A stretch of 63,801 nucleotides of DNA from an uncultured Faecalibacterium sp. (GTDB lineage Bacteria > Bacillota > Clostridia > Oscillospirales > Ruminococcaceae): positions 1 to 63,801 of the forward strand of contig CAAHET010000180.1 in NCBI GenBank assembly GCA_900772565.1. Direction: 5' to 3'. The notes beneath the pieces are model-generated. The model was given only the letters and a program-made list of their open reading frames with translations. It was not told the DNA's origin and made no database searches. Positions 41,815 through 50,379 of the stretch are shown here, piece by piece. The translations under genes and the position numbers were made by a program. Numbering within the stretch: position 1 is the stretch's first letter; each line of letters opens with the position of its first letter.

Positions 41815-42001
41815 TGTGGACTGGGGGAGTTTTTCTGTGGAAAAATCCGCCACTTTTCAACAATTTCCACCGGGTTTTCAACACGTTTCGTGGGAAAAGG
41901 GAAAAACAAGCGTGGAAAAGCGCTTTTCTGCTGGAAAACTGTGTGGAAAACCCGGGTAAAACTGTGGAATAACCATTTTTTGCCGAAAAACCTGTGGAAA
42001 A
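41815..42001 (+). repeat. phased array of TGTGGAAAA-like boxes
   Basis: The TGG core occurs on the plus strand with its T at 41817, 41838, 41891, 41913, 41932, 41944, 41965 and 41995, mostly followed by AAAA; three minus-strand forms (TTTTCAACA, TTTCCAC, TTTTCAACA) lie at 41854-41883. Intervals 21, 53, 22, 19, 12, 21 and 30 are close to multiples of 10.5. TGTGGAAAA differs from the DnaA box TGTGGATAA at one base. Confidence 0.7.
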
Positions 42002-42047
42002 CCACCCGTTTTTCACCCGCTGCACCGCAAAACAAGGAGCGTTGCTT

Positions 42048-43931
42048 ATGAACAAGAAACAAAAAAAGACCCTTGAGCGCATCCTGATCGCCGTGGCGCT
42101 GGTGATCGTGCTCAAGCTTTTGCCTGCCTTGCCCATGCCGGTAGAGCTGGCGCTCTACTGCATCCCCTACCTTGTGGTGGGCTGGGACGTGCTGCGCAAG
42201 GCGCTGAAGGGCATCAAGAACCGCCAGCCCTTTGACGAGTGCTTCCTGATGGCAGTCGCCACCGTGGGCGCGTTTGCGCTGGGCGACTATGTGGAGGGCT
42301 GCGCCGTTATCATCTTTTACCAGATCGGTGAGCTGTTCCAGAGCGTCGCTGTGGGCAAGAGCCGCCAGAGCATTGCCAGCCTGATGGATATCCGCCCGGA
42401 CTACGCCAACATCGAGGACGAGGACGGCAAGCTGGAGCAGGTAGACCCGGACGAGGTCGAGGTAGGCACGGTCATCGTGGTGCAGCCCGGCGAGCGGGTG
42501 CCCATCGACGGCGTCATCGTGGAGGGTGCTTCTGCCCTGAACACCGCCGCCCTGACCGGCGAAAGCCTGCCCCGGGACGTGAACGCCGGGGACGAGGTCA
42601 TCAGCGGCTGCGTGAACATGACCGGCCTGCTGAAAGTGCGCACCACCAAGGAATTCGGCGAATCTACCGTCTCTAAAATTCTCGATCTGGTGGAAAATTC
42701 CAGCATGAAAAAAGCCCGGGCAGAAAACTTTATCACCCGCTTTGCCCGGGTGTACACCCCCGCCGTCTGCTACGGCGCACTGGCGCTGGCTCTTCTGCCG
42801 CCGGTGGTGCTGCTGCTTATGGGACAGCCCGCCCGCTTTGGCGATTGGGTCTACCGCGCCCTGACCTTCCTTGTCATCAGCTGCCCCTGTGCGCTGGTCA
42901 TCTCCATCCCGCTGAGCTTCTTCGGCGGTATCGGCGGCGCTTCCTCCTGCGGTATCCTCATCAAAGGCTCTACCTATCTGGAAGAACTTGCAAACACCGG
43001 CGTTGTGGTGTTTGATAAGACCGGCACCCTGACGCAGGGCACCTTTAAGGTCACCGGCATCCATCCCGCCGAGGGTGTGACCGACGCTGCACTGGTGGAA
43101 GCCGCTGCGCTGGCGGAAAGCTGGTCCAAGCACCCCATCTCCCTGAGCATCAAGGCCGCCTACGGCAAGCCCATCGACGCCGCCCGGGTCACGGACGTGC
43201 AGGAGCTGGGCGGTCATGGCGTGACCGCAAAGGTGGACGGCAAGACCGTTGCCGCCGGTAACGCCCGTTTGATGGAAAAGCTGGGAATCACCGTGCCCGC
43301 CGTAGAGGGCGTGGGCACTATCGTGCACGTTGCTGTAGAGGGCAGCTACGCGGGCTATCTGCTCATCGCGGACGTGGTAAAGCCCCACAGCGCCGATGCC
43401 ATCCGCGCCCTGAAAGCTTCCGGCGTGCGCAAGACGGTCATGCTGACCGGCGATGCACAGCCGGTGGCACAGGCAGTGGCGCAGCAGCTGGGTCTGGACG
43501 AGTACCACGCCGGTCTTTTGCCCGGCGACAAGGTGGACCAGATCGAAAAGCTGCTTGCCGCAAAGCAGCCCAAGGAAAACCTTGCCTTTGTGGGTGACGG
43601 CATCAACGATGCACCGGTGCTGTCCCGCGCAGACGTGGGCATCGCCATGGGCGCACTGGGTTCGGACGCCGCCATCGAAGCCGCAGACGTGGTGCTGATG
43701 GATGACGACCCTGCCAAAATTGCGCTGGCCATGCGCATTGCCCGCCGCACCCTGCGCATCGTGCACCAGAACATCGTGTTCGCGCTGGGCATCAAGGCGC
43801 TGTGCCTGCTGCTGGGTGCACTGGGCATTGCCGGAATGTGGGCAGCCATCTTTGCGGACGTGGGCGTGATGGTCATCGCCGTGCTCAACGCCACCCGCGC
43901 CCTGTATACCAAGGACCTTGCCGGGAAGTAA
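42048..43931 (+). CDS. cadA: P1B-type heavy-metal translocating ATPase (Zn/Cd/Pb group)
   Basis: 627 residues; start at ATG after AAGGAGCG. No N-terminal HMA domain. Actuator TGES at 170-173; membrane metal site ISCPCALVIS with CPC 279-281; phosphorylation DKTGTLT from Asp323; SWSKHPIS nucleotide His-Pro; GDGINDAPVL hinge; C-terminal membrane segment with NATRAL. Exports Zn(II), Cd(II) or Pb(II). In one operon with the sensor and separate HMA protein, but 258 bases after the latter, with the TGTGGAAAA array between. Confidence 0.92.
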   Translation: MNKKQKKTLERILIAVALVIVLKLLPALPMPVELALYCIPYLVVGWDVLRKALKGIKNRQPFDECFLMAVATVGAFALGDYVEGCAVIIFYQIGELFQSVAVGKSRQSIASLMDIRPDYANIEDEDGKLEQVDPDEVEVGTVIVVQPGERVPIDGVIVEGASALNTAALTGESLPRDVNAGDEVISGCVNMTGLLKVRTTKEFGESTVSKILDLVENSSMKKARAENFITRFARVYTPAVCYGALALALLPPVVLLLMGQPARFGDWVYRALTFLVISCPCALVISIPLSFFGGIGGASSCGILIKGSTYLEELANTGVVVFDKTGTLTQGTFKVTGIHPAEGVTDAALVEAAALAESWSKHPISLSIKAAYGKPIDAARVTDVQELGGHGVTAKVDGKTVAAGNARLMEKLGITVPAVEGVGTIVHVAVEGSYAGYLLIADVVKPHSADAIRALKASGVRKTVMLTGDAQPVAQAVAQQLGLDEYHAGLLPGDKVDQIEKLLAAKQPKENLAFVGDGINDAPVLSRADVGIAMGALGSDAAIEAADVVLMDDDPAKIALAMRIARRTLRIVHQNIVFALGIKALCLLLGALGIAGMWAAIFADVGVMVIAVLNATRALYTKDLAGK

Positions 43932-43976
43932 CGGTTCAGACTGCATATCTTCGGCAGAAGAGTATTTTATATTTTA

Positions 43977-44017
43977 GGGTTCTGAAAAGCCTGCGGGGCT
44001 TTTCAGAACCCTTTTTT
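43977..44017 (+). terminator. terminator of the metal-efflux operon
   Basis: GGGTTCTGAAAAGCC and GGCTTTTCAGAACCC with a five-base loop, then six T. Confidence 0.93.
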
Positions 44018-44158
44018 CATAGGAGAGGACCTCTCCATTCCCTCTCTGTTTTTTCCTCCCATCACCTTTCCGGCTGATGGGGTGAAAAATTTTCGCCTTT
44101 CTGTACAAACGCACTGAAAAATTGTAGGATAAGAATGGAAAAGACGTCACTTTCACGC

Positions 44159-44187
44159 TTTACAACTTTACCCAGATAAAGTAAAAT
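44159..44187 (+). promoter_or_regulatory. his operon promoter
   Basis: TTTACA, 17 bases, TAAAAT, about 120 bases upstream of hisZG. Confidence 0.65.
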
Positions 44188-44211
44188 AAAAGCAGAAACC
44201 TTTCATTCTAT

Positions 44212-44271
44212 GGCGCGGAGGATGCCGCGCCGGATGTTTTTGTGTATAGAGACACCGGAATTGTGCCGGTG
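44212..44271 (+). promoter_or_regulatory. his operon leader with two hairpins
   Basis: GGCGCGG/CCGCGCC (44212-44231) followed by GGATGTTTTTG looks like a weak terminator; CACCGG/CCGGTG lies at 44253-44271. No T-box specifier or antiterminator consensus was found. Possible attenuator. Confidence 0.4.
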
Positions 44272-44309
44272 CAGGGAAAGAAACACGGGAAAGGAAACGA
44301 GGGAGCGAA

Positions 44310-45905
44310 ATGGAGTTCAGTCTGGAGCATTTGCAGCCAAAGGAGCGCGCCTCCTTTGCGCTGCGCAGTCTGTACGAGACGGCAGGCTGCCGCAAGTACC
44401 ACATGGGACGGTTCGAAGAGTACAGCTTGTATCAGGAGAACCGCAGCTTTCTGTCGTCGGAGCAGGTCATCACCTTTACCGATCTGGATGGCCGTCTGCT
44501 GGCGCTCAAGCCGGATGTGACCTTGTCCATCGCCAAGACGGCACAGCCCGTGCCGGGCGAGACGCTGCGGTACTACTACCACGAAAACGTCTACCGCCCC
44601 TCTTCCGAGAGCCACACCTTTAAGGAGATCTCCCAGATGGGTCTGGAACTGCTGGGCGCTGTGGGCGAAGCCGAGGTGCAGCAGGCGGTGTGTCTGGCGG
44701 CGCAGTCGCTGGCAGCGCTGGGCGCAGAGTGGGTGCTGGAAGTCAGCCACATGGGCTACCTGTTCGGCCTGTTCGATGCACTGGGCGTGCCGGAAGCCGC
44801 CCGGGCGCAGCTGCTGGAAAAGCTGCGGCAGAAAAACGCCCACGAGCTGCGCGCCGCTGCGCTCTCTGCGGGGCTTTCTGAAACGGCGGCAGACGCTTTG
44901 TGCGGGGTGCTGGAGCTTTCTGGCAGCTACGCCGCTACCCTTTCCAAGGCGGCGGCGCTCTGCCGCAACCCCGCCATGACCGCCGCCGTGGCAGAGCTGA
45001 CCGCCCTAGCCCCCACGCTGGGACAGGCGGGCGGCAGCATCCGGCTGGATCTGACTTTAGCCGGTGAGATGGAATACTACAACGGCCTTGTGTTTCAGGG
45101 CTACCTCAAAGCCCTGCCCCGCCCGCTGCTGAAGGGCGGACGGTACGACCTGCTGCTGCAAAAGTTCACCCCCGGGGCGGGCGCCATCGGCTTTGCGGTG
45201 TATCTGGACGAGCTGGACCGGCTGAACGCAATGCCGCCGGTGCAGCATCAAGACACTGGCAAGGTGATGCTGAACGTGGCACTGCCCAAGGGGCGGCTGG
45301 GCGACAAGGTATACAACTTACTGGCGGGCATCGGCTACGGCTGCCCGGAGGACTACAACGCCACCCGCAAGCTGGTGGTGGAGAACCCGGCGGCGGGCAT
45401 CCGGTATTTTCTGGTCAAGCCTAGCGACGTTGCCATCTATGTGGAGCACGGCGCTGCCGATGTGGGCATCGTGGGCAAGGATATCCTGACCGAGGCCGCC
45501 GCAGACGTGTACGAGCTGCTGGACACCGGCCTTGGCCGCTGCCGGATGTGCGTAGCCGCCCCGGCGGGCTACCGGGACGACCCCAGCCGCCCGGTGCGGG
45601 TGGCCACCAAGTTCGTCAACATTGCAAAGCGCTACTACGCCTCCATGGGGCGGGATATTGATATTATCAAGCTGAACGGCTCTATTGAGCTGGCACCCAT
45701 CCTTGGGCTTTCGGATGTCATCGTGGACATCGTGGAGACCGGCACCACCCTGCGGGAGAACGGCCTGCAGGTGGTCACCGAGTTCATGCCCATCTCGGCG
45801 CGGTTCATTGCCAACAAGGCCAGCTACCAGTTCAAACACCGGCAGATGGACACCATGCTGGAAAAGCTGCGCGACACCTTGCACAAGCAGGAGGAAGAGA
45901 AATGA
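44310..45905 (+). CDS. hisZG: HisZ-HisG fusion: ATP phosphoribosyltransferase, regulatory plus catalytic parts
   Basis: 531 residues in one uninterrupted frame. Residues 1-308 are HisZ, a class II HisRS-like regulatory fold (YLYQENRSFLSS-type start, FTDLDGRLLALKPDVTLSIA, YYYHENVYR, MGLELLG, YYNGLVFQGY, GGRYDLLL). A short linker (309-319) leads to short-form HisG at 320-531 (LNVALPKGRLGD, DVGIVGKDIL, VATKFVNIAKRYY, DIVETGTTLRENGL PRPP loop). Catalyses the first step of histidine synthesis. The subunits are normally separate polypeptides. Overlaps hisD by four bases (ATGA). Confidence 0.92.
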   Translation: MEFSLEHLQPKERASFALRSLYETAGCRKYHMGRFEEYSLYQENRSFLSSEQVITFTDLDGRLLALKPDVTLSIAKTAQPVPGETLRYYYHENVYRPSSESHTFKEISQMGLELLGAVGEAEVQQAVCLAAQSLAALGAEWVLEVSHMGYLFGLFDALGVPEAARAQLLEKLRQKNAHELRAAALSAGLSETAADALCGVLELSGSYAATLSKAAALCRNPAMTAAVAELTALAPTLGQAGGSIRLDLTLAGEMEYYNGLVFQGYLKALPRPLLKGGRYDLLLQKFTPGAGAIGFAVYLDELDRLNAMPPVQHQDTGKVMLNVALPKGRLGDKVYNLLAGIGYGCPEDYNATRKLVVENPAAGIRYFLVKPSDVAIYVEHGAADVGIVGKDILTEAAADVYELLDTGLGRCRMCVAAPAGYRDDPSRPVRVATKFVNIAKRYYASMGRDIDIIKLNGSIELAPILGLSDVIVDIVETGTTLRENGLQVVTEFMPISARFIANKASYQFKHRQMDTMLEKLRDTLHKQEEEK

Positions 45906-47179
45906 TCAAGCTGTATAATTTTGACGAGCTGAAGCCGGAGGAAATTCTGAACCGGGACATCCGCGCCGAGAAGAACGTGGAGGACGTGGTGGACGCCATC
46001 ATTGCGGACGTGCGCGCCCGGGGCGATGACGCCCTGAAGGACTACGCCCTGAAATTTGACGGTGCAGAGATCGAAAATTTACAGGTGACGCAGGCCGAGA
46101 TCGACGAAGCCTTTGCGGGCATGGCCCCCTATTTCCTCGAGACCCTGCGGCAGGCGGCGGAGAACATCGAGCAGTTCCACCGCCAGCAGGTGCACAAAAA
46201 TTTTGTGATGAACGACCGTCCCGGCATCGTACTGGGGCAGAAATACACCCCCATTGAAAAGGCCGGTGTCTATGTGCCCGGCGGCACGGCGGCGTACCCT
46301 TCCACCGTGCTCATGGACGTCATCCCCGCCAAGGTGGCGGGGGTGTCCGAGATCGTGATGACCACCCCCGCCGGGAAGGACGGCAAGGTGAACCCGGTCA
46401 TTCTGGCCGCCGCTGCCACCGCCGGGGTGACTAAAATTTTCAAGACCGGCGGCGCACAGGCTGTGGCGGCACTGGCCTACGGCACCCAGAGCATCCCGGC
46501 CGTGGATAAGATCGTGGGCCCCGGCAATATCTATGTTGCCACCGCCAAGCGCAAGGTGTTCGGCAAGGTGGGCATTGATATGATCGCAGGCCCCAGCGAA
46601 ATTCTGGTGCTAGCAGACGGCAGCTGCAATCCCGCGTGGGTGGCGGCAGACCTGTTAAGTCAGGCGGAGCACGACAAGCTGGCAAGCCCGGTGCTTGTCA
46701 CCGACAGCGAAGCCCTTGCCAAGGCCGTACAGGCGGAGCTGGAAGTACAGATCCCACAGCTGCCCCGCGCCGCCATTGCCCGCGCCAGCGTGGACGACAA
46801 CGGCAAGATCATCCTCTGCACCGACCTGCACAAGGCCATCGAGGCCTGCAACATCATTGCGCCGGAGCACTTGGAGGTCTGCGTGGAGGATCCCTTCGGC
46901 GTGCTGAACGAGATCCGCAACGCGGGCAGCATCTTCCTTGGCCGCAACGTGCCGGAAGCGCTGGGCGATTACTTTGCAGGCCCCAACCACACCCTGCCCA
47001 CCAGCGGCACCGCGCGCTTTTCCAGCCCGCTGGGCGTGGACGACTTCGTCAAGAAGTCCAGCTTCATCTACTACACCCGGGACGCGCTGGAAGCCGTTGC
47101 GCCCCGCATTGCAGACTTTGCCGAGCGCGAGGGTCTGCACGCCCACGCCCGCAGCGTGACCATACGGTATGAGAAGTAA
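45902..47179 (+). CDS. hisD: histidinol dehydrogenase
   Basis: 425 residues. VYVPGGTAAYPSTVLMDVIP, FKTGGAQAVAALAYGT, DKIVGPGNIYVATAKR, DMIAGPSEILVLAD, LSQAEHD (zinc His), APEHLEV and PNHTLPTSGTARFSSPLG. Oxidises histidinol to histidine in two NAD steps. Coupled to hisZG; 12 bases before hisC. Confidence 0.97.
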   Translation: MIKLYNFDELKPEEILNRDIRAEKNVEDVVDAIIADVRARGDDALKDYALKFDGAEIENLQVTQAEIDEAFAGMAPYFLETLRQAAENIEQFHRQQVHKNFVMNDRPGIVLGQKYTPIEKAGVYVPGGTAAYPSTVLMDVIPAKVAGVSEIVMTTPAGKDGKVNPVILAAAATAGVTKIFKTGGAQAVAALAYGTQSIPAVDKIVGPGNIYVATAKRKVFGKVGIDMIAGPSEILVLADGSCNPAWVAADLLSQAEHDKLASPVLVTDSEALAKAVQAELEVQIPQLPRAAIARASVDDNGKIILCTDLHKAIEACNIIAPEHLEVCVEDPFGVLNEIRNAGSIFLGRNVPEALGDYFAGPNHTLPTSGTARFSSPLGVDDFVKKSSFIYYTRDALEAVAPRIADFAEREGLHAHARSVTIRYEK

Positions 47180-47191
47180 GAGGAAACCATT

Positions 47192-48253
47192 ATGAGCCGT
47201 TTTCTTTCCCCTGCCCTGTCCGCTGTTACCCCCTACACGCCCGGGGAGCAGCCGCAGTATCAGCAGTACATCAAGCTGAATACCAACGAAAGCCCCTATC
47301 TGCCGTCGCCCCGGGTGGTGGCAGCCGTGAGCGAAGCCGAGGTGGAAAAGCTGCGCCTTTACTCCGACCCCGCCTGTGCCCAGCTGCTGCGCACGGCGGC
47401 AGCACATTTCGGCTTGCAGCCGTCACAGGTCATGCCCGGCAACGGCAGCGACGAGAACCTGTTCTTTGCGCTGCGGGCTTTCTGTGACGAGAGCCACCCG
47501 CTGGCCTTTGCGGATATCACCTACGGCTGCTACGGCGTGTGGTGCGGCCTGCTGCACATCCCCACCCACATCATCCCGTTAAAAGAGGACTTCACCCTTG
47601 ACCCCGCCGATTACCACGGTCTGCACGAGACCATCGTCATCGCAAACCCCAACGCTCCCACCGGGCTGTGTCTGCCCCGCAGTGCCATCGAGGGCATTTT
47701 GCAATCGAACCCGGACAGCGTGGTCATTGTGGACGAAGCCTATGTGGACTTTGGCGGCGAGAGCTGCGTACCCCTCATCGACCAATACGACAACCTGCTG
47801 GTGGTGCAGACCTTCTCCAAATCCCGACAGCTGGCGGGGGCCCGGCTGGGGCTTGCCATGGGCAATGCGGCATTGATCGCCGACCTGAACCGGGTCAAGT
47901 TCAGCCTGAACCCCTACAATATCAACCGCCTGACCCTGAGAGCCGGACAGGCTGCGCTGGAGGATACCGCCTACTTTGAAAAGACCCGCACCGCCATTAT
48001 GGACACCCGCGCATGGACGATGCAGCAGCTGACCGACCGGGGCTTTACCGTACTGGACAGCCGTGCAAACTTCGTGTTTGCAAGCACAGAGCGGATAAAC
48101 GGCGGCACGCTATACAAAAAGTTAAAAGAAAGCGGCATTCTGGTGCGGCATTTTGATGCACCGCGCATTGATAACTGGCTGCGCATCACCATCGGCACGC
48201 CGGAGCAGATGCAGACACTGATGGATGCCGTAGACAAGATACTGGAGGTGTGA
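47192..48253 (+). CDS. hisC: histidinol-phosphate aminotransferase
   Basis: 353 residues. LNTNESPYLPSP, MPGNGSDENLFFALRAF, IANPNAPTGL, VDEAYVDFGG and the PLP loop QTFSKSRQLAGARLG (Schiff-base Lys intact). Makes histidinol phosphate from imidazole acetol phosphate. Class II aminotransferase fold, cytoplasmic. Confidence 0.96.
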   Translation: MSRFLSPALSAVTPYTPGEQPQYQQYIKLNTNESPYLPSPRVVAAVSEAEVEKLRLYSDPACAQLLRTAAAHFGLQPSQVMPGNGSDENLFFALRAFCDESHPLAFADITYGCYGVWCGLLHIPTHIIPLKEDFTLDPADYHGLHETIVIANPNAPTGLCLPRSAIEGILQSNPDSVVIVDEAYVDFGGESCVPLIDQYDNLLVVQTFSKSRQLAGARLGLAMGNAALIADLNRVKFSLNPYNINRLTLRAGQAALEDTAYFEKTRTAIMDTRAWTMQQLTDRGFTVLDSRANFVFASTERINGGTLYKKLKESGILVRHFDAPRIDNWLRITIGTPEQMQTLMDAVDKILEV

Positions 48254-48255
48254 CA

Positions 48256-48852
48256 ATGGCAGAGCGCATGGTAACGCTGGAACGCAGCACCAACGAGACC
48301 CAGATCGAGCTGACCCTTGATCTGGACGGCACCGGCCGCTACGAGATCGACACCGGGTGCGGCTTTCTGAACCACATGCTGGAGCTGTTTGCCCGGCACG
48401 GACGGTTTGATCTGGTGCTCACCTGCCACGGCGATGTGCAGGTGGACTACCACCACACCACCGAGGATGTGGGCATTGCGCTGGGACAGGCCTTTGCCCG
48501 GGCGCTGGGCGAAATGCGCGGCATCTGCCGCTACGGCAGCTTCTACCTGCCTATGGATGAAGCACTGGTGCTGTGCGCGGTGGATTTTTCCGGCCGGTGC
48601 ACCCTGAACTGGGACATCCGCTGCCAGACCGAAAAGGTGGGCGATTTTGACGTGGAGTGCGCCAAGGAGTTCTGGTACGGCTTTGCCCGCAGCGTGCCCG
48701 CCACCGTCCACTTTGTGCAGTTTGCGGGCGAGAACACCCACCACATTCTGGAAGCCTGTTTCAAGGGCGCGGGCCACGCGCTGGCCGAAGCCGTGCGCAT
48801 CGACGCGGCACACCGGGACGAAATTCCCTCCACGAAAGGACTGCTGGTATGA
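48256..48852 (+). CDS. hisB: imidazoleglycerol-phosphate dehydratase
   Basis: 198 residues from the ATG after GGAGGTG; a GTG two codons earlier overlaps the hisC stop. GFLNHMLELFARHGRFD, DYHHTTEDVGIALG and AGENTHHILEACFKG bear the His/Glu manganese ligands. Single-function HisB; no phosphatase domain, in line with the separate PHP phosphatase at the operon end. Four-base overlap with hisH. Confidence 0.97.
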   Translation: MAERMVTLERSTNETQIELTLDLDGTGRYEIDTGCGFLNHMLELFARHGRFDLVLTCHGDVQVDYHHTTEDVGIALGQAFARALGEMRGICRYGSFYLPMDEALVLCAVDFSGRCTLNWDIRCQTEKVGDFDVECAKEFWYGFARSVPATVHFVQFAGENTHHILEACFKGAGHALAEAVRIDAAHRDEIPSTKGLLV

Positions 48853-49457
48853 TCGCCATTATTGATTACGGCGTGGGCAACCTGTTCAGCCTGCGCTCCA
48901 GCTTGCAGCAGCTGGGGCTGCAGGCGGTGGTCACCGCCGATGCCGATGCTATCCGCGCCGCCGACCGGCTTATCCTGCCGGGGGTAGGCGCATTCGGGGA
49001 TGCCATGGCAAAGCTTACCGCCACCGGCCTTGTGCCGGTGCTGAAGGAGCAGGCGGAAGAGAAGCCCCTGCTGGGCATCTGCCTTGGGATGCAGCTGCTG
49101 TTTGAAAAAAGCTACGAATACGGCGAGCACGCCGGGCTGGGCTTTATCAAAGGCGAGGTCTGCCCGCTGGGGCCCGACCTTACGGACAAAGGGCTGAAGG
49201 TGCCGCAGATGGGCTGGAACGCTTTGCACATCGTAAAGGATGACCCGCTCTTCCGCTACATCCGCGAGGGCGAGTATGTGTACTACGTCCACAGCTACTA
49301 CGGCAAAAACTGCGCCGAAAGCACCCTTGCCGTCAGCGATTATTCCATCCCGGTCACCGGCGCGGTGCGGGCGGGGCGGGTGTACGGCACCCAGTTCCAC
49401 CCGGAAAAGAGCGGCGACACCGGCCTGCGGATCCTCAAGGCGTTTGCGGAATTGTAA
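48849..49457 (+). CDS. hisH: imidazole glycerol phosphate synthase, glutaminase subunit HisH
   Basis: 202 residues; ATG overlaps the hisB stop (ATGA). DYGVGNLFSLRSSLQQLG, LPGVGAFGDAM, GICLGMQLLFE (nucleophile Cys), VPQMGWNAL, YYVHSYY and GTQFHPEKSG (catalytic His, Glu). Delivers ammonia to HisF. The stop is immediately followed by repeat copy 7. Confidence 0.97.
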   Translation: MIAIIDYGVGNLFSLRSSLQQLGLQAVVTADADAIRAADRLILPGVGAFGDAMAKLTATGLVPVLKEQAEEKPLLGICLGMQLLFEKSYEYGEHAGLGFIKGEVCPLGPDLTDKGLKVPQMGWNALHIVKDDPLFRYIREGEYVYYVHSYYGKNCAESTLAVSDYSIPVTGAVRAGRVYGTQFHPEKSGDTGLRILKAFAEL

Positions 49458-49509
49458 CCCTCTCAGTCAACGCCTGCGGCGTTGCCAGCTCCCCCGAGGG
49501 GGGGAGCTT
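49458..49509. repeat. dispersed hairpin repeat, copy 7 (short, inside the his operon)
   Basis: CCCTCTCAGTCAACGCC, loop, GGCGTT, then CAGCTCCCCCGAGGGGGGGAGC. It starts at the base after the hisH stop and separates hisH from hisA by 187 bases. The rest of the gap (49510-49644) has no recognisable gene. Confidence 0.8.
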
Positions 49510-49644
49510 TTGCAGAGCAAAACGATTTTAAATGCCCTCCGCTTGCGCTCTGGGCATATTCAGCGGAAAAATTATTTTTAATTTCGCGTTTGTCGCGGCC
49601 TGCGGGCCGCTCCAAACGCATTTTCACGAGAGGGGTCATAATGT

Positions 49645-50364
49645 ATGCAGCTATTTCCAGCCATTGACCTGCGCGGCGGGCAGGTGGTGCGCCTGACACA
49701 GGGCGACTACGACCGCATGACCGTTTACGGGCAGGACCCCTGCGCACAGGCACGCAGCTTTGTGGCCGCCGGGGCAAAAAATCTTCATGTGGTGGACCTG
49801 GACGGTGCCAAGGACGGCACCCTTTCCAACTACGACACCATTGCCGCGCTGGCAAAGCAGGGCGGCTTGTACATCGAGGTAGGCGGCGGCATCCGCACCG
49901 AGGAGCGCATTGAAAAATACCTCTCCCTCGGGGTGGGGCGCTGCATTCTGGGCAGCGTGGCGGTGACGGATTTTGCCTTTACCGCCCGGATGCTGCAAAA
50001 ATACGGCGATAAGATCGCCGTGGGCGTGGACGCCAAGGACGGCTATGTGGCCATCCACGGCTGGAAGGAGGTCAGCGCCGAGCCGGGCGTGGCCTTCTGC
50101 AAGCGGCTGGCACAGGCCGGCTGCACCGCCATCATCTACACCGACATTGCCTGTGACGGCGCGATGCAGGGCACAAACCTTGCCCTGTACCGCCAGCTGG
50201 CGGCGGAAGTGCCCGGGGTGGCCTTTACCGCCAGCGGCGGCATCTCCTCCGAGGCCGAGCTGCTGGAATTGCAGCAGATGGGCACGGCAGCGGCCATTCT
50301 GGGCAAAAGCCTGTACACCGGCGCGCTGGACCTTGCCCGCTGCGTGCAGCTGGTGCAGGACTGA
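49645..50364 (+). CDS. hisA: ProFAR isomerase HisA
   Basis: 239 residues. FPAIDLRGGQVVRLTQGDYD (catalytic Asp), LHVVDLDGAKDG, EVGGGIRTEERI, ILGSVAV, GVDAKDGYVAIHGW, YTDIACDGAMQG (second Asp), ASGGISSEAEL. Start at the ATG in the right frame after GAGAGGGG; a nearby ATG at 49641 is out of frame and stops at once. Confidence 0.97.
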   Translation: MQLFPAIDLRGGQVVRLTQGDYDRMTVYGQDPCAQARSFVAAGAKNLHVVDLDGAKDGTLSNYDTIAALAKQGGLYIEVGGGIRTEERIEKYLSLGVGRCILGSVAVTDFAFTARMLQKYGDKIAVGVDAKDGYVAIHGWKEVSAEPGVAFCKRLAQAGCTAIIYTDIACDGAMQGTNLALYRQLAAEVPGVAFTASGGISSEAELLELQQMGTAAAILGKSLYTGALDLARCVQLVQD

Positions 50365-50379
50365 GAAAGAGGGGTCTTT

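Noticed and set aside
41815..42001. CRISPR array
   Set aside because: Boxes are only 8-10 bases with irregular spacing and occur on both strands; no cas genes nearby.
41779..42051. 90-codon plus frame across the TGTGGAAAA array
   Set aside because: Repetitive Trp/Lys/Thr content arises from the boxes themselves; no ribosome site; overlaps the cadA start region.
44188..44309. T-box or his attenuator peptide
   Set aside because: No T-box consensus and no short reading frame with a run of His codons; only two modest hairpins are seen.
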